A stretch of 44,757 nucleotides of DNA from Siphonobacter sp. SORGH_AS_0500 (GTDB taxonomy: Bacteria; Bacteroidota; Bacteroidia; Cytophagales; Spirosomataceae), in assembly GCF_002838835.1 (NCBI RefSeq), contig NZ_NHPP01000030.1, positions 1-44,757 on the forward strand, read 5' to 3'. The translations under genes were made by a program, and so were the position numbers. This document shows, piece after piece, positions 15,500-24,160 of this stretch (the stretch's first letter is position 1; the number at the start of each line of letters is the position of its first letter). Under the pieces are notes generated by a model that saw only the letters and a list, made by a program, of their open reading frames with translations, was not told the DNA's origin and did not search any database.

Positions 15500-16021
15500 A
15501 TGCCTATCACTGCCGATAAAATCTGGTATATTCTGACGGCTCTGACTCTAATCTCCGCATTAGCAGTCATTCTGGTCAGAAATCCGATGTATAGCGTTCT
15601 TTCGCTGGTCCTTACGTTTTTCCTGCTTTCCTGTCATTACTTTTTACTTAATGCACAATTCCTCGGCGTAGTAAACATGATTGTTTACGCCGGGGCGATC
15701 ATGGTACTTTTCCTCTTCGTCGTGATGTTCCTAAACTTGCGGGAATACCGGGAAGAAACGAAAAATAACCTGACCAAAATTGGAGCCTTCGTCATGGGTC
15801 TGGCGATTCTGGGAGCCATTATCGCTTCGATTCGCCGCCTGCAATACCCCATGCCTCCAAGCGAGCAGTTCAATATTAAAACGGGTTATGTCGAAACCCT
15901 GGGTGATCTGTTATTCCGGGATTATCTGCTTCCTTTTGAATTAGTTACCGTCCTGTTTTTCATTGCTATGGTCGGGGCAATTATCATTGGAAAGCGTGAA
16001 AAAGGAGAGCGTCACTTCTAG
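15500..16021 (+). CDS. nuoJ: NADH-quinone oxidoreductase subunit J
   Basis: A 173-residue membrane subunit of complex I with about five membrane segments. The typical MIVYAGAIMVLFLFVVMFLN segment (about residues 60-80) forms the TM3 that takes part in conformational coupling, and the C terminus has VTVLFFIAMVGAIIIG. It is the last nuo gene of this operon. A strong terminator follows, and K, L, M and N do not appear anywhere in the window. The gap from nuoI (15458-15499 after the restored end) holds no other gene. Confidence 0.94.
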   Translation: MPITADKIWYILTALTLISALAVILVRNPMYSVLSLVLTFFLLSCHYFLLNAQFLGVVNMIVYAGAIMVLFLFVVMFLNLREYREETKNNLTKIGAFVMGLAILGAIIASIRRLQYPMPPSEQFNIKTGYVETLGDLLFRDYLLPFELVTVLFFIAMVGAIIIGKREKGERHF

Positions 16022-16045
16022 GTTACGTTCTTATTCATTAGTACC

Positions 16046-16085
16046 AAACCCCGTATCCTCCACAGGTCTGCGGGGTTTTTCTTTT
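16046..16085 (+). terminator. Terminator ending the nuoA-J operon
   Basis: AAACCCCG (16046-16053) pairs with CGGGGTTT (16071-16078) over a 17-nt loop and runs into TTTTTCTTTTA. It marks a real end of the transcription unit after nuoJ. Confidence 0.8.
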
Positions 16086-16177
16086 ATTGCTCGCTCCTTT
16101 TTCGGTTTTTTGCGATTCGATTAGTGGATTACCCGTTTCAGCTTTTCCTGCAAACGCTAAACTCTCAACGTTTAAGA

Positions 16178-17512
16178 ATGAAATTGTGGCAAAAAGAAGG
16201 CGTTTCGACTTCTGAAAAAATAGAAAAATTTACCGTCGGTCGGGATCGTGAAATGGATTTATACCTGGCTCCCTTCGACGTACTGGGTAACCTCGCTCAC
16301 GCCCGCATGCTCACCTCCGTAGGTTTGCTGGAAGCAGCCGAACTGGGCGATCTGGAACGTGAACTGAAGGAAATCTATCAACAGATTCAGGCGGGGAATT
16401 TTGAGATTGAAGACGGCATCGAAGACGTTCACTCACAGGTAGAACTGATGTTAACCCGCAAACTAGGCGACATTGGCAAGAAAATTCACTCCGGTCGCAG
16501 TCGTAACGATCAGGTTTTAGTCGATCTGAAACTTTTCACCCGGGATCGCCTGGAGCAGATTACCCAGGAAACCAAACGTGTATTTGACACGCTGATGAAG
16601 CGTTCAGAACAGCACAAAAACGATTTGTTACCCGGTTATACGCACTTACAAATCGCCATGCCTTCGTCTTTCGGCTTGTGGTTTGGAGCTTACGCGGAAT
16701 CACTGGTGGATGACGTGGCTTTACTACAAACGGCTTACCACTTCGCCAACCGTAACCCCCTGGGAAGCGGAGCGGGTTATGGCTCTTCCTTCCCGCTGGA
16801 TCGTCAACAAACGACAGATTTACTGGGTTTTGAAGGCCTGCACTATAACGTCGTTTACGCCCAGATGAGCCGGGGAAAAACGGAATGGATGGCTTTAACT
16901 GCCATTGCGAACCTCGCCCAAACGCTTTCGCGACTGGCGATGGATGTTTGTTTATACAACTCCCAAAACTTCGCCTTCCTGACGCTACCCGATGGATTAA
17001 CAACGGGCAGCAGCATCATGCCGCACAAGAAAAACCCCGACGTGGCGGAGTTATTACGCGGTAAAACCAATCGACTGAAAGCTCTGCCGATGGAGGTAAC
17101 GTTGGTGCTGAGTAACCTGCCTTCGGGGTATCACCGCGACATGCAGTTACTGAAAGAAATCCTGATGCCCGCCATCGAAGATATCTTGGATTGCCTGGAC
17201 ATTACGGCCTATATGCTGGAAAATATTCAGGTAAAAACGGAATTGCTAAAAGACGAAAAATACGACTTACTCTTCAGCGTCGAACGTGTGAATGAGCTGG
17301 TGATTGAAGGTGTTCCTTTCCGGGATGCCTATCGTCAGGTAGGAAAAGAAATCGGCGATGGCAGTTATACCGCTTCCCGCGATCTGAAACATAGCCATTT
17401 AGGAAGTATCGGTAACCCTGCTAATGAACAAATCACGGAGCTAATGAACGCTCAATTGCAAGGCTTTGGCTTCGAGCAAGTGCACGCCGCGATTGAACAG
17501 CTATTAGCCTAA
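16178..17512 (+). CDS. argH: Argininosuccinate lyase
   Basis: A 444-residue member of the fumarase/aspartase superfamily that cleaves argininosuccinate to arginine and fumarate, the last step of arginine synthesis. Signatures are HSGRSRNDQ (about residues 104-112), YTHLQIAMPSS with the catalytic His region, and the mobile signature loop TGSSIMPHKKNPD. I chose the ATG at 16178 (MKLWQKEG), where family homology begins; a GTG at 16124 adds 18 unlike residues. Other arg genes are not adjacent. It stands between the nuo terminator and its own terminator, so it is probably monocistronic. Cytosolic homotetramer by family knowledge. Confidence 0.95.
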   Translation: MKLWQKEGVSTSEKIEKFTVGRDREMDLYLAPFDVLGNLAHARMLTSVGLLEAAELGDLERELKEIYQQIQAGNFEIEDGIEDVHSQVELMLTRKLGDIGKKIHSGRSRNDQVLVDLKLFTRDRLEQITQETKRVFDTLMKRSEQHKNDLLPGYTHLQIAMPSSFGLWFGAYAESLVDDVALLQTAYHFANRNPLGSGAGYGSSFPLDRQQTTDLLGFEGLHYNVVYAQMSRGKTEWMALTAIANLAQTLSRLAMDVCLYNSQNFAFLTLPDGLTTGSSIMPHKKNPDVAELLRGKTNRLKALPMEVTLVLSNLPSGYHRDMQLLKEILMPAIEDILDCLDITAYMLENIQVKTELLKDEKYDLLFSVERVNELVIEGVPFRDAYRQVGKEIGDGSYTASRDLKHSHLGSIGNPANEQITELMNAQLQGFGFEQVHAAIEQLLA

Positions 17513-17530
17513 TTTGATAGCAGATTCTCC

Positions 17531-17562
17531 GCTGCCAGCAGAAAAGCTGGCAGCTTTGTTTT
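17531..17562 (+). terminator. Rho-independent terminator after argH
   Basis: GCTGCCAGC (17531-17539) and GCTGGCAGC (17546-17554) form a perfect 9-bp GC-rich stem with a 6-nt loop followed by TTTGTTTT. Confidence 0.9.
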
Positions 17563-17583
17563 GCAATTTAATCCCTCATCGTC

Positions 17584-18105
17584 ATGGCCTTAATTCTTCC
17601 CGTTCAGAATCATAAACCCGAATTCGGGCAAAATTGCTGGCTAGCCCCTAATGCTACCATCGTTGGAGACGTGATCATGGGTGAAGACTGCACCGTTTGG
17701 TTCAACGCCGTCATTCGGGGAGACGTGAATGCTATTCGCATCGGTAACCGCAGTAATATTCAGGACGGAGCTGTGATTCACTGTACGTATCAGAAAAGTC
17801 AAACCATCATTGGCGATTACGTCAGCATTGCACATAATGCCGTCGTACACGGCTCCACCATCGAAGACCGCGTGCTGATTGGCATGGGGGCCATCGTGAT
17901 GGACGGAGCTGTGATTGGTACCGGAAGTATCATCGCCGCTGGAGCCATCGTTACCCAAAACACGATTGTTCCTCCCGGAAGTATCTACGCGGGGAACCCC
18001 GCCAAACTGCTAAAACCTGTCTCCGAAGCCGCCGCCGAGGTTTTTGACCGTACCGCTAATAACTACGTCATGTACGCTGGATGGTTCAAAGAACAGGAAT
18101 GGTAA
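17584..18105 (+). CDS. Gamma-carbonic-anhydrase-like hexapeptide-repeat protein (YrdA/PaaY family)
   Basis: A 173-residue left-handed beta-helix protein. Hexapeptide repeats run through about residues 15-135, and a C-terminal helix (EAAAEVFDRTANNYVMYAGWF) packs on the trimer. The zinc ligands of gamma carbonic anhydrases are in place: H66 (VIHCTY), H84 and H89 (SIAHNAVVHG). The family includes active carbonic anhydrases and proteins of uncertain or thioesterase-like role, so catalysis is plausible but unproven. It starts 22 bp after the argH terminator. The 233-bp region that follows shows no gene. Confidence 0.85.
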   Translation: MALILPVQNHKPEFGQNCWLAPNATIVGDVIMGEDCTVWFNAVIRGDVNAIRIGNRSNIQDGAVIHCTYQKSQTIIGDYVSIAHNAVVHGSTIEDRVLIGMGAIVMDGAVIGTGSIIAAGAIVTQNTIVPPGSIYAGNPAKLLKPVSEAAAEVFDRTANNYVMYAGWFKEQEW

Positions 18106-18338
18106 GTCTATTTTCCGGGCGTTCTGGTCTTGTTACTTGATAAGAATAACGTCTTCTTAAAAACGAATCCCATTTCTCGTCAGATTTTGCTTTAAAATCA
18201 CCAACTTTGCAGCCGCTTCTCTGGCGATTTACTTTGCCTGAAAACAAGTTTGATCCTATTCATTAAAAAGGTTTTCCTGCACACTCGGTTATCCAGCGAG
18301 ATAATCCGACTTGGAAACTACCTAATGCTACTACACAC

Positions 18339-19352
18339 ATGGAGTTGTATCTTGATTCTGCTGATTTAAAAGAAATTAAAGAGGCTTTTCAACTCGGTTT
18401 CCTGACCGGCCTTACCACTACCCCTACTTTTATGCACCGCGAAGGTGTTCGTGATCTCGACGCGACCATCGTGGAGCTTTCTAAAATTGTTCCTGTTCTT
18501 CAAATCGAAGCTTTAGGTGAAACAGCAGAAGCCATCGTAGCGGACGCAGATCGTCAACTGGCTTTAGGCTTAGACCCTCAGCGTACGGTTTTCAAAATTC
18601 CAGTATCGCTGGAAGGTGTAAAAGCCTGCCGTATGTTGGTTGATCGGGGTTTGAAAGTAAACGTTCACCTCGTTTATACCATTCAACAGGCGTATATGGC
18701 AGCCGTTGCCGGAGCAACGTACATCTGCGTACTGGCCGGACGGATGCAGGATCAGGGGTACGATGCCCTGACGCTGATCGGAGACGTAGTGGAACTGGTA
18801 GACGCTTACGGTTTCGATTCGAAAGTAATGTTCTCGTCGGTTCGTAACACCGAGCACGTTCGTAACGCCATCGATCTGGGATGTCACACCATTACTGTGC
18901 CCTGGAAACTGATGAAAGCCCTGACTGAAAATAACTTCACGGCCATCGGAACGAACCAGTTCATTGAGCATACCCGTCTGATTACGGTGACCGTAGGACA
19001 GGCTATTAATAGCATCAATCCTATCGTTACAGAAGATTTATCGGTAACGGAAGCCATCGTTAAAATGACGGAATTTGGTTTTGGTTGCGTAACCGTAGTA
19101 GACGCCGCAGGTAACCTGAAAGGCGTATTCACGGATGGTGACCTTCGTCGTAAACTGGCTGAATTCGGTCGTGATATTCTTTCAAAAACCATGGGTGATT
19201 TCGAATACGGAACGCCGATTTCTATTGAAAGTACACAGTTACTGGATGCGGCTGCGGCTATTTTCAAGAAAACCAGCGTTGATACCATTCTGGTGACTGA
19301 AAACGGTAAACCTGTAGGTATGCTGGATATTCAGGATCTGAAAAACGACTAA
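18339..19352 (+). CDS. Transaldolase/fructose-6-phosphate-aldolase domain fused to a CBS pair
   Basis: A 337-residue two-part protein. Residues 1-215 are a TalC/FSA-type transaldolase barrel: MELYLDSAD with D6, LTTTPT, Q55, the Schiff-base lysine K86 in VFKIPVS, and an AGATY...GR stretch. By my hand alignment to E. coli FSA, the catalytic Tyr131 position is Leu132 and Thr109 is His110, so chemistry or substrate may differ. Residues about 225-337 are two CBS domains with GVFTDGDLRRKL, closely like those of KdsD/KpsF arabinose-5-phosphate isomerase, where CBS domains bind nucleotides or sugars. The next gene is kdsB, 97 bp away across a hairpin. Together this suggests a step in or control of KDO precursor supply; that is inference. 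Cytosolic. Confidence 0.85.
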   Translation: MELYLDSADLKEIKEAFQLGFLTGLTTTPTFMHREGVRDLDATIVELSKIVPVLQIEALGETAEAIVADADRQLALGLDPQRTVFKIPVSLEGVKACRMLVDRGLKVNVHLVYTIQQAYMAAVAGATYICVLAGRMQDQGYDALTLIGDVVELVDAYGFDSKVMFSSVRNTEHVRNAIDLGCHTITVPWKLMKALTENNFTAIGTNQFIEHTRLITVTVGQAINSINPIVTEDLSVTEAIVKMTEFGFGCVTVVDAAGNLKGVFTDGDLRRKLAEFGRDILSKTMGDFEYGTPISIESTQLLDAAAAIFKKTSVDTILVTENGKPVGMLDIQDLKND

Positions 19353-19373
19353 ATATTTTTAGTTCGATAAAGC

Positions 19374-19413
19374 AATTGCCTCCTTTCGGATTTATGCCAG
19401 AAAGGAGGCAATT
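19374..19413 (+). terminator. Perfect 14-bp stem-loop between the transaldolase-CBS gene and kdsB
   Basis: AATTGCCTCCTTTC (19374-19387) and GAAAGGAGGCAATT (19400-19413) pair perfectly around a 12-nt loop, with TTTTG at the right end. It is a probable terminator or attenuator; kdsB starts 36 bp later. Confidence 0.75.
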
Positions 19414-19449
19414 TTGTCATTACCTCATCCGTTACGATTTTCCAAAACT

Positions 19450-20205
19450 ATGGTACTCGGAATTATCCCCGCCCGTTATGCCTCTACCCGCTTTCCGGGT
19501 AAACCCCTGATTGATATTCACGGGAAGAGCATGATTCAACGCGTCTATGAAGCCACGAAAGCCGCTAATTTCATTGATGTCATTGTGGCTACTGATGATA
19601 TTCGCATCGCCGAACACGTGCAGGCTTTTGGCGGAAAAGCCGTCATTACCCGGGACGATCACGTCAGTGGTACGGATCGCTGTGCGGAAGCTCTGACTAT
19701 CTATCTGGAAACTCACCATACAGGCGATACCGAGATTCAATACGTAGTTAATGTTCAGGGAGATGAGCCTTTCATTAACCCCATTCAGATTAATGAACTG
19801 ATTGCGGCTCTGGATGGTAATGTAGAATTAGGCACCCAAATGCTGAAAGTAACGAATGCCGAAACTCTTTTCGATCCGGGTGAAGCTAAAATCGTACTGA
19901 ATGCCCAGGGAGAAGTGATTCTCTTTAGCCGTCAGGCCATCCCTTACCTGCGAAATGTCGATCCTGCCGAGTGGCATTTACACCATACCTATTACCGTCA
20001 CGTAGGCATGTATGCCTATCGCAAGGATATTCTGGCTGAGATCACGAAACTAGCTCCTTCTCCTCTCGAAAAAGCGGAATCTCTGGAACAACTTCGCTGG
20101 CTGGAAGCAGGCTATAAAATTCAGGTCGTTGAAACCACTTACGATTCTCCCTGTATCGACACTCCTGAAGATTTGAACAAGCTTACGCATCTGTTCAACT
20201 CCTAA
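19450..20205 (+). CDS. kdsB: 3-deoxy-manno-octulosonate cytidylyltransferase (CMP-KDO synthetase)
   Basis: A 251-residue nucleotidyltransferase activating KDO as CMP-KDO for lipid A/LPS core assembly. Motifs are IIPARYASTRFPGKPL at the N terminus, VATDD, DHVSGTDRCAEA and VNVQGDEPF. The start at 19450 (MVLGIIPARYA) is chosen because the in-frame codons before it overlap the hairpin stem and are unlike the family. Upstream is the unusual transaldolase-CBS gene; adk follows with its own promoter-like element. kdsA, kdsC and kdsD are not in the window. Cytosolic. Confidence 0.95.
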   Translation: MVLGIIPARYASTRFPGKPLIDIHGKSMIQRVYEATKAANFIDVIVATDDIRIAEHVQAFGGKAVITRDDHVSGTDRCAEALTIYLETHHTGDTEIQYVVNVQGDEPFINPIQINELIAALDGNVELGTQMLKVTNAETLFDPGEAKIVLNAQGEVILFSRQAIPYLRNVDPAEWHLHHTYYRHVGMYAYRKDILAEITKLAPSPLEKAESLEQLRWLEAGYKIQVVETTYDSPCIDTPEDLNKLTHLFNS

Positions 20206-20263
20206 CCGGACAGTACCTTACAGGAAAAATTGTCCGAATGCTTTCTGTTTTCAGGCTGTGTTG

Positions 20264-20271
20264 TACCTTTG
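20264..20271 (+). promoter_or_regulatory. -7 element upstream of adk
   Basis: TACCTTTG matches the phylum's TAnnTTTG -7 box, 44 bp before the adk ATG. A clear TTG at the right -33 spacing is not visible. Confidence 0.42.
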
Positions 20272-20314
20272 CTGCCCTGAAAAAATCGTTTCATTCTGAA
20301 TATCAACAAGTCTC

Positions 20315-20893
20315 ATGCTTAATTTGGTACTCTTTGGCCCTCCGGGAGCCGGGAAAGGAACCCAGAGCGAAAAATTGATTGACAAATACAAGCTCGTCCA
20401 TTTATCCACCGGCGATCTGCTTCGCTCTGAAATCAAAGCAGGTACCGAACTGGGTCTAAGGGCCAAATCACTGATGGATCAAGGATTACTCGTTCCTGAT
20501 GAAGTAGTGATTGGCATGATCGACAACAAGCTGAAAGAGAACAAAGAAGCCGCTGGTTTTATTTTCGACGGGTTTCCCCGTACGGTAAAACAGGCAGAAG
20601 CTTTAGATACCCTTTTGGAAGAAAATGGCACGGCCATTTCAGCCATGGTAGCTCTGGAAGTAGAAGCGGAAGAGTTAACCCGCCGTTTACTGGAACGTGG
20701 TAAAACGTCTGGCCGTCCCGACGATCAGAATGAAGAACTGATCCGCAAGCGGGTTCAGGAGTATAATGATAAAACCCTTCCGGTAGCGAATTACTACCAG
20801 AATCAGGGCAAATACTCTTCCATCTACGGAATCGGAGCCATCGAAGCTATTTTTGAGAAAATCTGCACGGCCATAGAAAAAGCTACCATTTAG
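20315..20893 (+). CDS. adk: Adenylate kinase
   Basis: A 192-residue adenylate kinase interconverting ATP + AMP and 2 ADP. The P-loop GPPGAGKGTQ lies at residues 8-17, the AMP-site HLSTGDLLRSEI follows, and FDGFPRTVKQAEAL is the third signature. The LID region (ERGKTSGRPDDQNEELIRKR) is the short, zinc-free form common in this phylum, which explains a length below the 215 residues of E. coli Adk. It is preceded by a TAnnTTTG element and followed by a perfect hairpin, so it is likely monocistronic. Cytosolic monomer. Confidence 0.96.
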   Translation: MLNLVLFGPPGAGKGTQSEKLIDKYKLVHLSTGDLLRSEIKAGTELGLRAKSLMDQGLLVPDEVVIGMIDNKLKENKEAAGFIFDGFPRTVKQAEALDTLLEENGTAISAMVALEVEAEELTRRLLERGKTSGRPDDQNEELIRKRVQEYNDKTLPVANYYQNQGKYSSIYGIGAIEAIFEKICTAIEKATI

Positions 20894-20916
20894 TTCATCT
20901 AAAAGGCTGTGCATCG

Positions 20917-20953
20917 TAGGCTGTTTCGGGAAATTTACTTCCGAAACAGCCTA
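20917..20953 (+). terminator. Hairpin terminator after adk
   Basis: TAGGCTGTTTCGG (20917-20929) and CCGAAACAGCCTA (20941-20953) form a perfect 13-bp stem with an 11-nt loop, followed by TTTC. Confidence 0.75.
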
Positions 20954-21080
20954 TTTCATTCAAAACATTTTAATCATCAGGTAGGTTTTAAAGGTAATTA
21001 ACTTGCCAAAACCGCCTAATCACCTTTTCAATAGAAAGACCGCACCAAGCAGCTATCGCGGTAGCTGAGGGATAATCCTG

Positions 21081-21088
21081 TATCTTTG
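21081..21088 (+). promoter_or_regulatory. -7 element upstream of obgE
   Basis: TATCTTTG matches the TAnnTTTG -7 box, 78 bp before the GTG start of obgE. No clear -33 TTG is seen. Confidence 0.42.
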
Positions 21089-21165
21089 TGCAAAATTTCA
21101 TTGCAAAGCAACCATAATCTTCATATCGGTGTCAGAATAACCGGATATGAGTACTTAACGAGGCT

Positions 21166-22170
21166 GTGACTACTAACTTTATTGATTACGTAAAAATCTG
21201 TTGCCGTTCAGGTCCTGGAGGAGCTGGATCTTCCCACTTTCGTCGGGAAAAACACGTCCCGCTGGGTGGCCCAGACGGTGGCGATGGCGGACGTGGCGGA
21301 CATATAATTCTTCGTGGCAGCACGCAGGTCTGGACTTTATTACACCTTAAATATCGGAAACACGTTATTGCCACTAAAGGTCAACCCGGTGAAGGCGGTC
21401 GTCGCACGGGAGCCCGGGGGGAAGATGTGTTTCTGGAAGTACCGCTGGGAACCGTAGCTAAAGACGCGGAAACGGGAGAGGTTTTATTCGAAATTACCGA
21501 AGATGGCCAGGAAGTGATTCTGCTGGAAGGCGGTCGCGGTGGCCTGGGCAACAGCCACTTCAAAACCTCTACGAATCAGGCTCCGCATACCTCACAACCC
21601 GGTGAAGAAGGGCAGGAAATCTGGTTCATTCTGGAGCTGAAAGTGTTGGCTGATGTAGGTCTGGTAGGATTCCCTAATGCGGGTAAATCAACCTTGTTAT
21701 CGGTAGTATCGGCAGCAAAACCTGAAATTGCTGATTATCCCTTTACGACCATTGTCCCCAATCTGGGTGTAGTGCCCTATCGCGATTTCCGTTCGTTTGT
21801 CATGGCTGACATTCCGGGGATTATTGAAGGGGCCTCTCAGGGTAAAGGGCTGGGGCTACGCTTCCTGCGACACATTGAACGCAACTCTATCCTTCTGTTT
21901 GTTATTCCTTCCACTTCTGAAAATGTAGGCGAGGAATACGAAGTATTATTGAATGAATTAAGGGAATACAACCCGGAATTACTCGATAAACAGCGACTAT
22001 TAGCCATTTCAAAAATGGACTTAATTACCGAGGAAGAGAAAAAAGATATCGAGAAACAAATACCTGCCGGAATACCTCATTTGTACTTCTCGGCAGTCAC
22101 TCGCGAAGGGTTACGTCCTCTACTGGACTTAATCTGGGAGACGTTAAACGCTTCTCCTGCTAGTATCTAG
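21166..22170 (+). CDS. obgE: GTPase ObgE/CgtA
   Basis: A 334-residue Obg GTPase that acts in 50S ribosome assembly and stress control. The Gly-rich Obg fold covers residues 1-158 (GPGGAGSSHFRREK, GGPDGGDGGRGG, EGGRGGLGNSHF). The G domain follows, with G1 GFPNAGKST (168-176), G3 DIPGIIEGA and G4 SKMD. The C-terminal OCT domain of some Obg proteins is absent, as is common in this phylum. The start is a GTG at 21166: the only nearby upstream ATG (21147) runs into a stop after three codons. AACGAGG just before the GTG may serve as a ribosome site. Confidence 0.94.
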   Translation: MTTNFIDYVKICCRSGPGGAGSSHFRREKHVPLGGPDGGDGGRGGHIILRGSTQVWTLLHLKYRKHVIATKGQPGEGGRRTGARGEDVFLEVPLGTVAKDAETGEVLFEITEDGQEVILLEGGRGGLGNSHFKTSTNQAPHTSQPGEEGQEIWFILELKVLADVGLVGFPNAGKSTLLSVVSAAKPEIADYPFTTIVPNLGVVPYRDFRSFVMADIPGIIEGASQGKGLGLRFLRHIERNSILLFVIPSTSENVGEEYEVLLNELREYNPELLDKQRLLAISKMDLITEEEKKDIEKQIPAGIPHLYFSAVTREGLRPLLDLIWETLNASPASI

Positions 22171-22175
22171 TTTTT

Positions 22176-22204
22176 ATAGATCCTGATTATTTATCAGGAT
22201 CTAT
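22176..22204. terminator. Perfect 12-bp stem-loop after obgE
   Basis: ATAGATCCTGAT (22176-22187) and ATCAGGATCTAT (22193-22204) pair perfectly around TATTT. There is a T-run before the stem but only a weak one after it, so termination efficiency is uncertain. Confidence 0.6.
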
Positions 22205-22243
22205 TCATTCGTTCAGCCTCAACAATCATTAGCCTTCAATCAA

Positions 22244-23964
22244 ATGCTTGCTATATCGAAAGATACTAACAGTTTTAAATGGGTTATAGTATTAAGCATT
22301 ATTCCTATATTACTATTTTTTTATACTTTTTTTAGTTACGTTAGCAATATACCTTTTCAGGACGATTATGATGCCTTATTAGAACCCGTTACGGCTTTTA
22401 AAAATATGCCTCATTTTTCCTGGAATGAGTTTGTAAAAATAATCTGGACTCAGGACGACGAGCGTAGAATTGTACTGGATCGGGTTATTGCTTTACTTAT
22501 TTATGCCGTTCATGGAAGTCTGGATTTACGCATTCAAATGTTCGTGGGTTTGCTTTCCATTATTGGGTTATTATACTTCTTTTATACGATTATTAAAGGA
22601 GCCCAGTTGCCTGCTATTCTCCTCCTTTGCGGTGCTTTATTATTATTTCATATTCAGTATTACGAAGCCATTTTCTGGGGAATGATTCCCCTTCAGCATA
22701 TCATCGTTTATTTTTTTGCGATTGGTACTTTTTATAACCTGTATTCCCCCACGCCCGTTCGAATCATTACCGCTGTCCTGATGGGAATACTTGCCATTTT
22801 CAGTGATGTAAGTGGAACCTTTGTTTTACCCGCTGGCATCGCCGTTCTGACTCTACAAAGACAGTGGAAGTACGTTGCCATCTGGGTGATAGCTATGGGT
22901 GCCATGATCTGGCTTTATTATCACAATCTAGAAATTCCGGCTTATCGGCCCAAGTTATCTGATAACCTTGCTCATCCCAAATTAATTATCTATAACTTTC
23001 TAGCGTTCAGCGGTATCTCAGCCGATGCCAACACTTTATTTGCCCATACCAACCGGGTAACCCTCATCCTGTTTACGGGGATGATCCTTTGGGGAGTGCT
23101 GTTCTATTATGTCTTTTTATTAATAAAAACAGCTTCTTCTCGCACGATATTTATGTTTTCCCTCGCTGGAAAATTACCCTTTGGGGAAGCATTATTCACC
23201 TAAGCATTATCATTATTGCTTTTGCTGTAGGTAGAGCGATGGACGGTCCGGATGCAGTCTTAATCAGCCGCTACAAACACATTGGATTTATCTGGTTAAT
23301 CCTTATTTCTATTCTGATATTTACCCATCTTAAATCTAACTATATACAGCTAGGAAGTAAAATTTGGCTGGGGATCAGCCTCTGTATTTTTGGCTTCAGT
23401 TATTTTGAATACCTCGCCCCACTGGACTTTTATTACAAAGAAAGGAATACAGATATATATGGTTGGCAGCACAATCGGGCATTGCCTAGTTCGCCCATTT
23501 ATGTGAGTCTAAAGTCTGCCGTTGATACGATTACTGAACAAGCCATAGCTTCAGGAATTTATCAATTGCCAGAACCTTATTTTTTCGATCAACCCTATCA
23601 AGTCGATTCAAGTCGTTTTCCTTTAAATGTGGATTACAATGATTCGATACTTTCCTTCCATAACGAGACCTATACGAGGAACACGGGAAAAAACGATGGG
23701 GCTTACATTGTCCTAAAAAGTGCAACTCAGAATCATATTATTCCAGGTCGTCAGAAGCGTTTCTCCTTGAAGTCTTACTTATTTTCAATGGGTAATAAGT
23801 ACTACGCAAACGGATTTACAGGTAGTTTTTCAGCGGCTTATCTTTCACCAGATCAGGTCTATGATATCTATATTGTCACTATTGAAGGTCATAAAAAGCT
23901 CGTTCATCCCACCAAATACCAGATCTCAAACATTAATAGTCAAATCAGCGTTAAAGAGATTTAG
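22244..23964 (+). pseudogene. Polytopic membrane protein (GT-C-like), interrupted by a frameshift
   Basis: Two overlapping frames make one protein of about 573 residues. The first (22244-23203) has about eight hydrophobic segments; the second takes over near 23150-23180 with WKITLWGSIIHLS and ends at 23964 with a C-terminal soluble domain. One extra T in the TTTT run at 23156-23159 would join them smoothly. The loop after the first membrane segment holds IPFQDDYDAL, like the acidic motif in the first periplasmic loop of GT-C glycosyltransferases, so it may transfer sugars from lipid carriers; this is weak inference. I do not recognise a named family. The gene is AT-richer than its neighbours. 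The interruption may be real or a one-base sequencing loss. Confidence 0.65.
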
Positions 23965-24160
23965 GGTGGGTTCAGGTAAAGAATTTCGAACGTTGACCAT
24001 CTGTGAATGAATTTTATTCGTTTATACTCAATGGTAATCATGGAATGCCAGGAAACTGAATAGCTAGTAAGCGGATTCTATTTCCTAATGGTTATTCATA
24101 ATTTTGTTAGTGAGGGCTGCCAAAACTGGTTACTCTCTTTTTTTTGAAAACCTTTAACTC

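Noticed and set aside
16560..17003. Minus-strand open frame of 147 codons within argH
   Set aside because: Shadow of a clear argininosuccinate lyase gene, with no motif of its own.
18570..19288. Two overlapping minus-strand frames opposite the transaldolase-CBS gene
   Set aside because: The plus-strand protein is unmistakable, and the antisense translations show no domain or start-site support.
21166..21600. Gly-rich repeats in obgE as a possible repeat element
   Set aside because: They encode the normal glycine-rich Obg fold.
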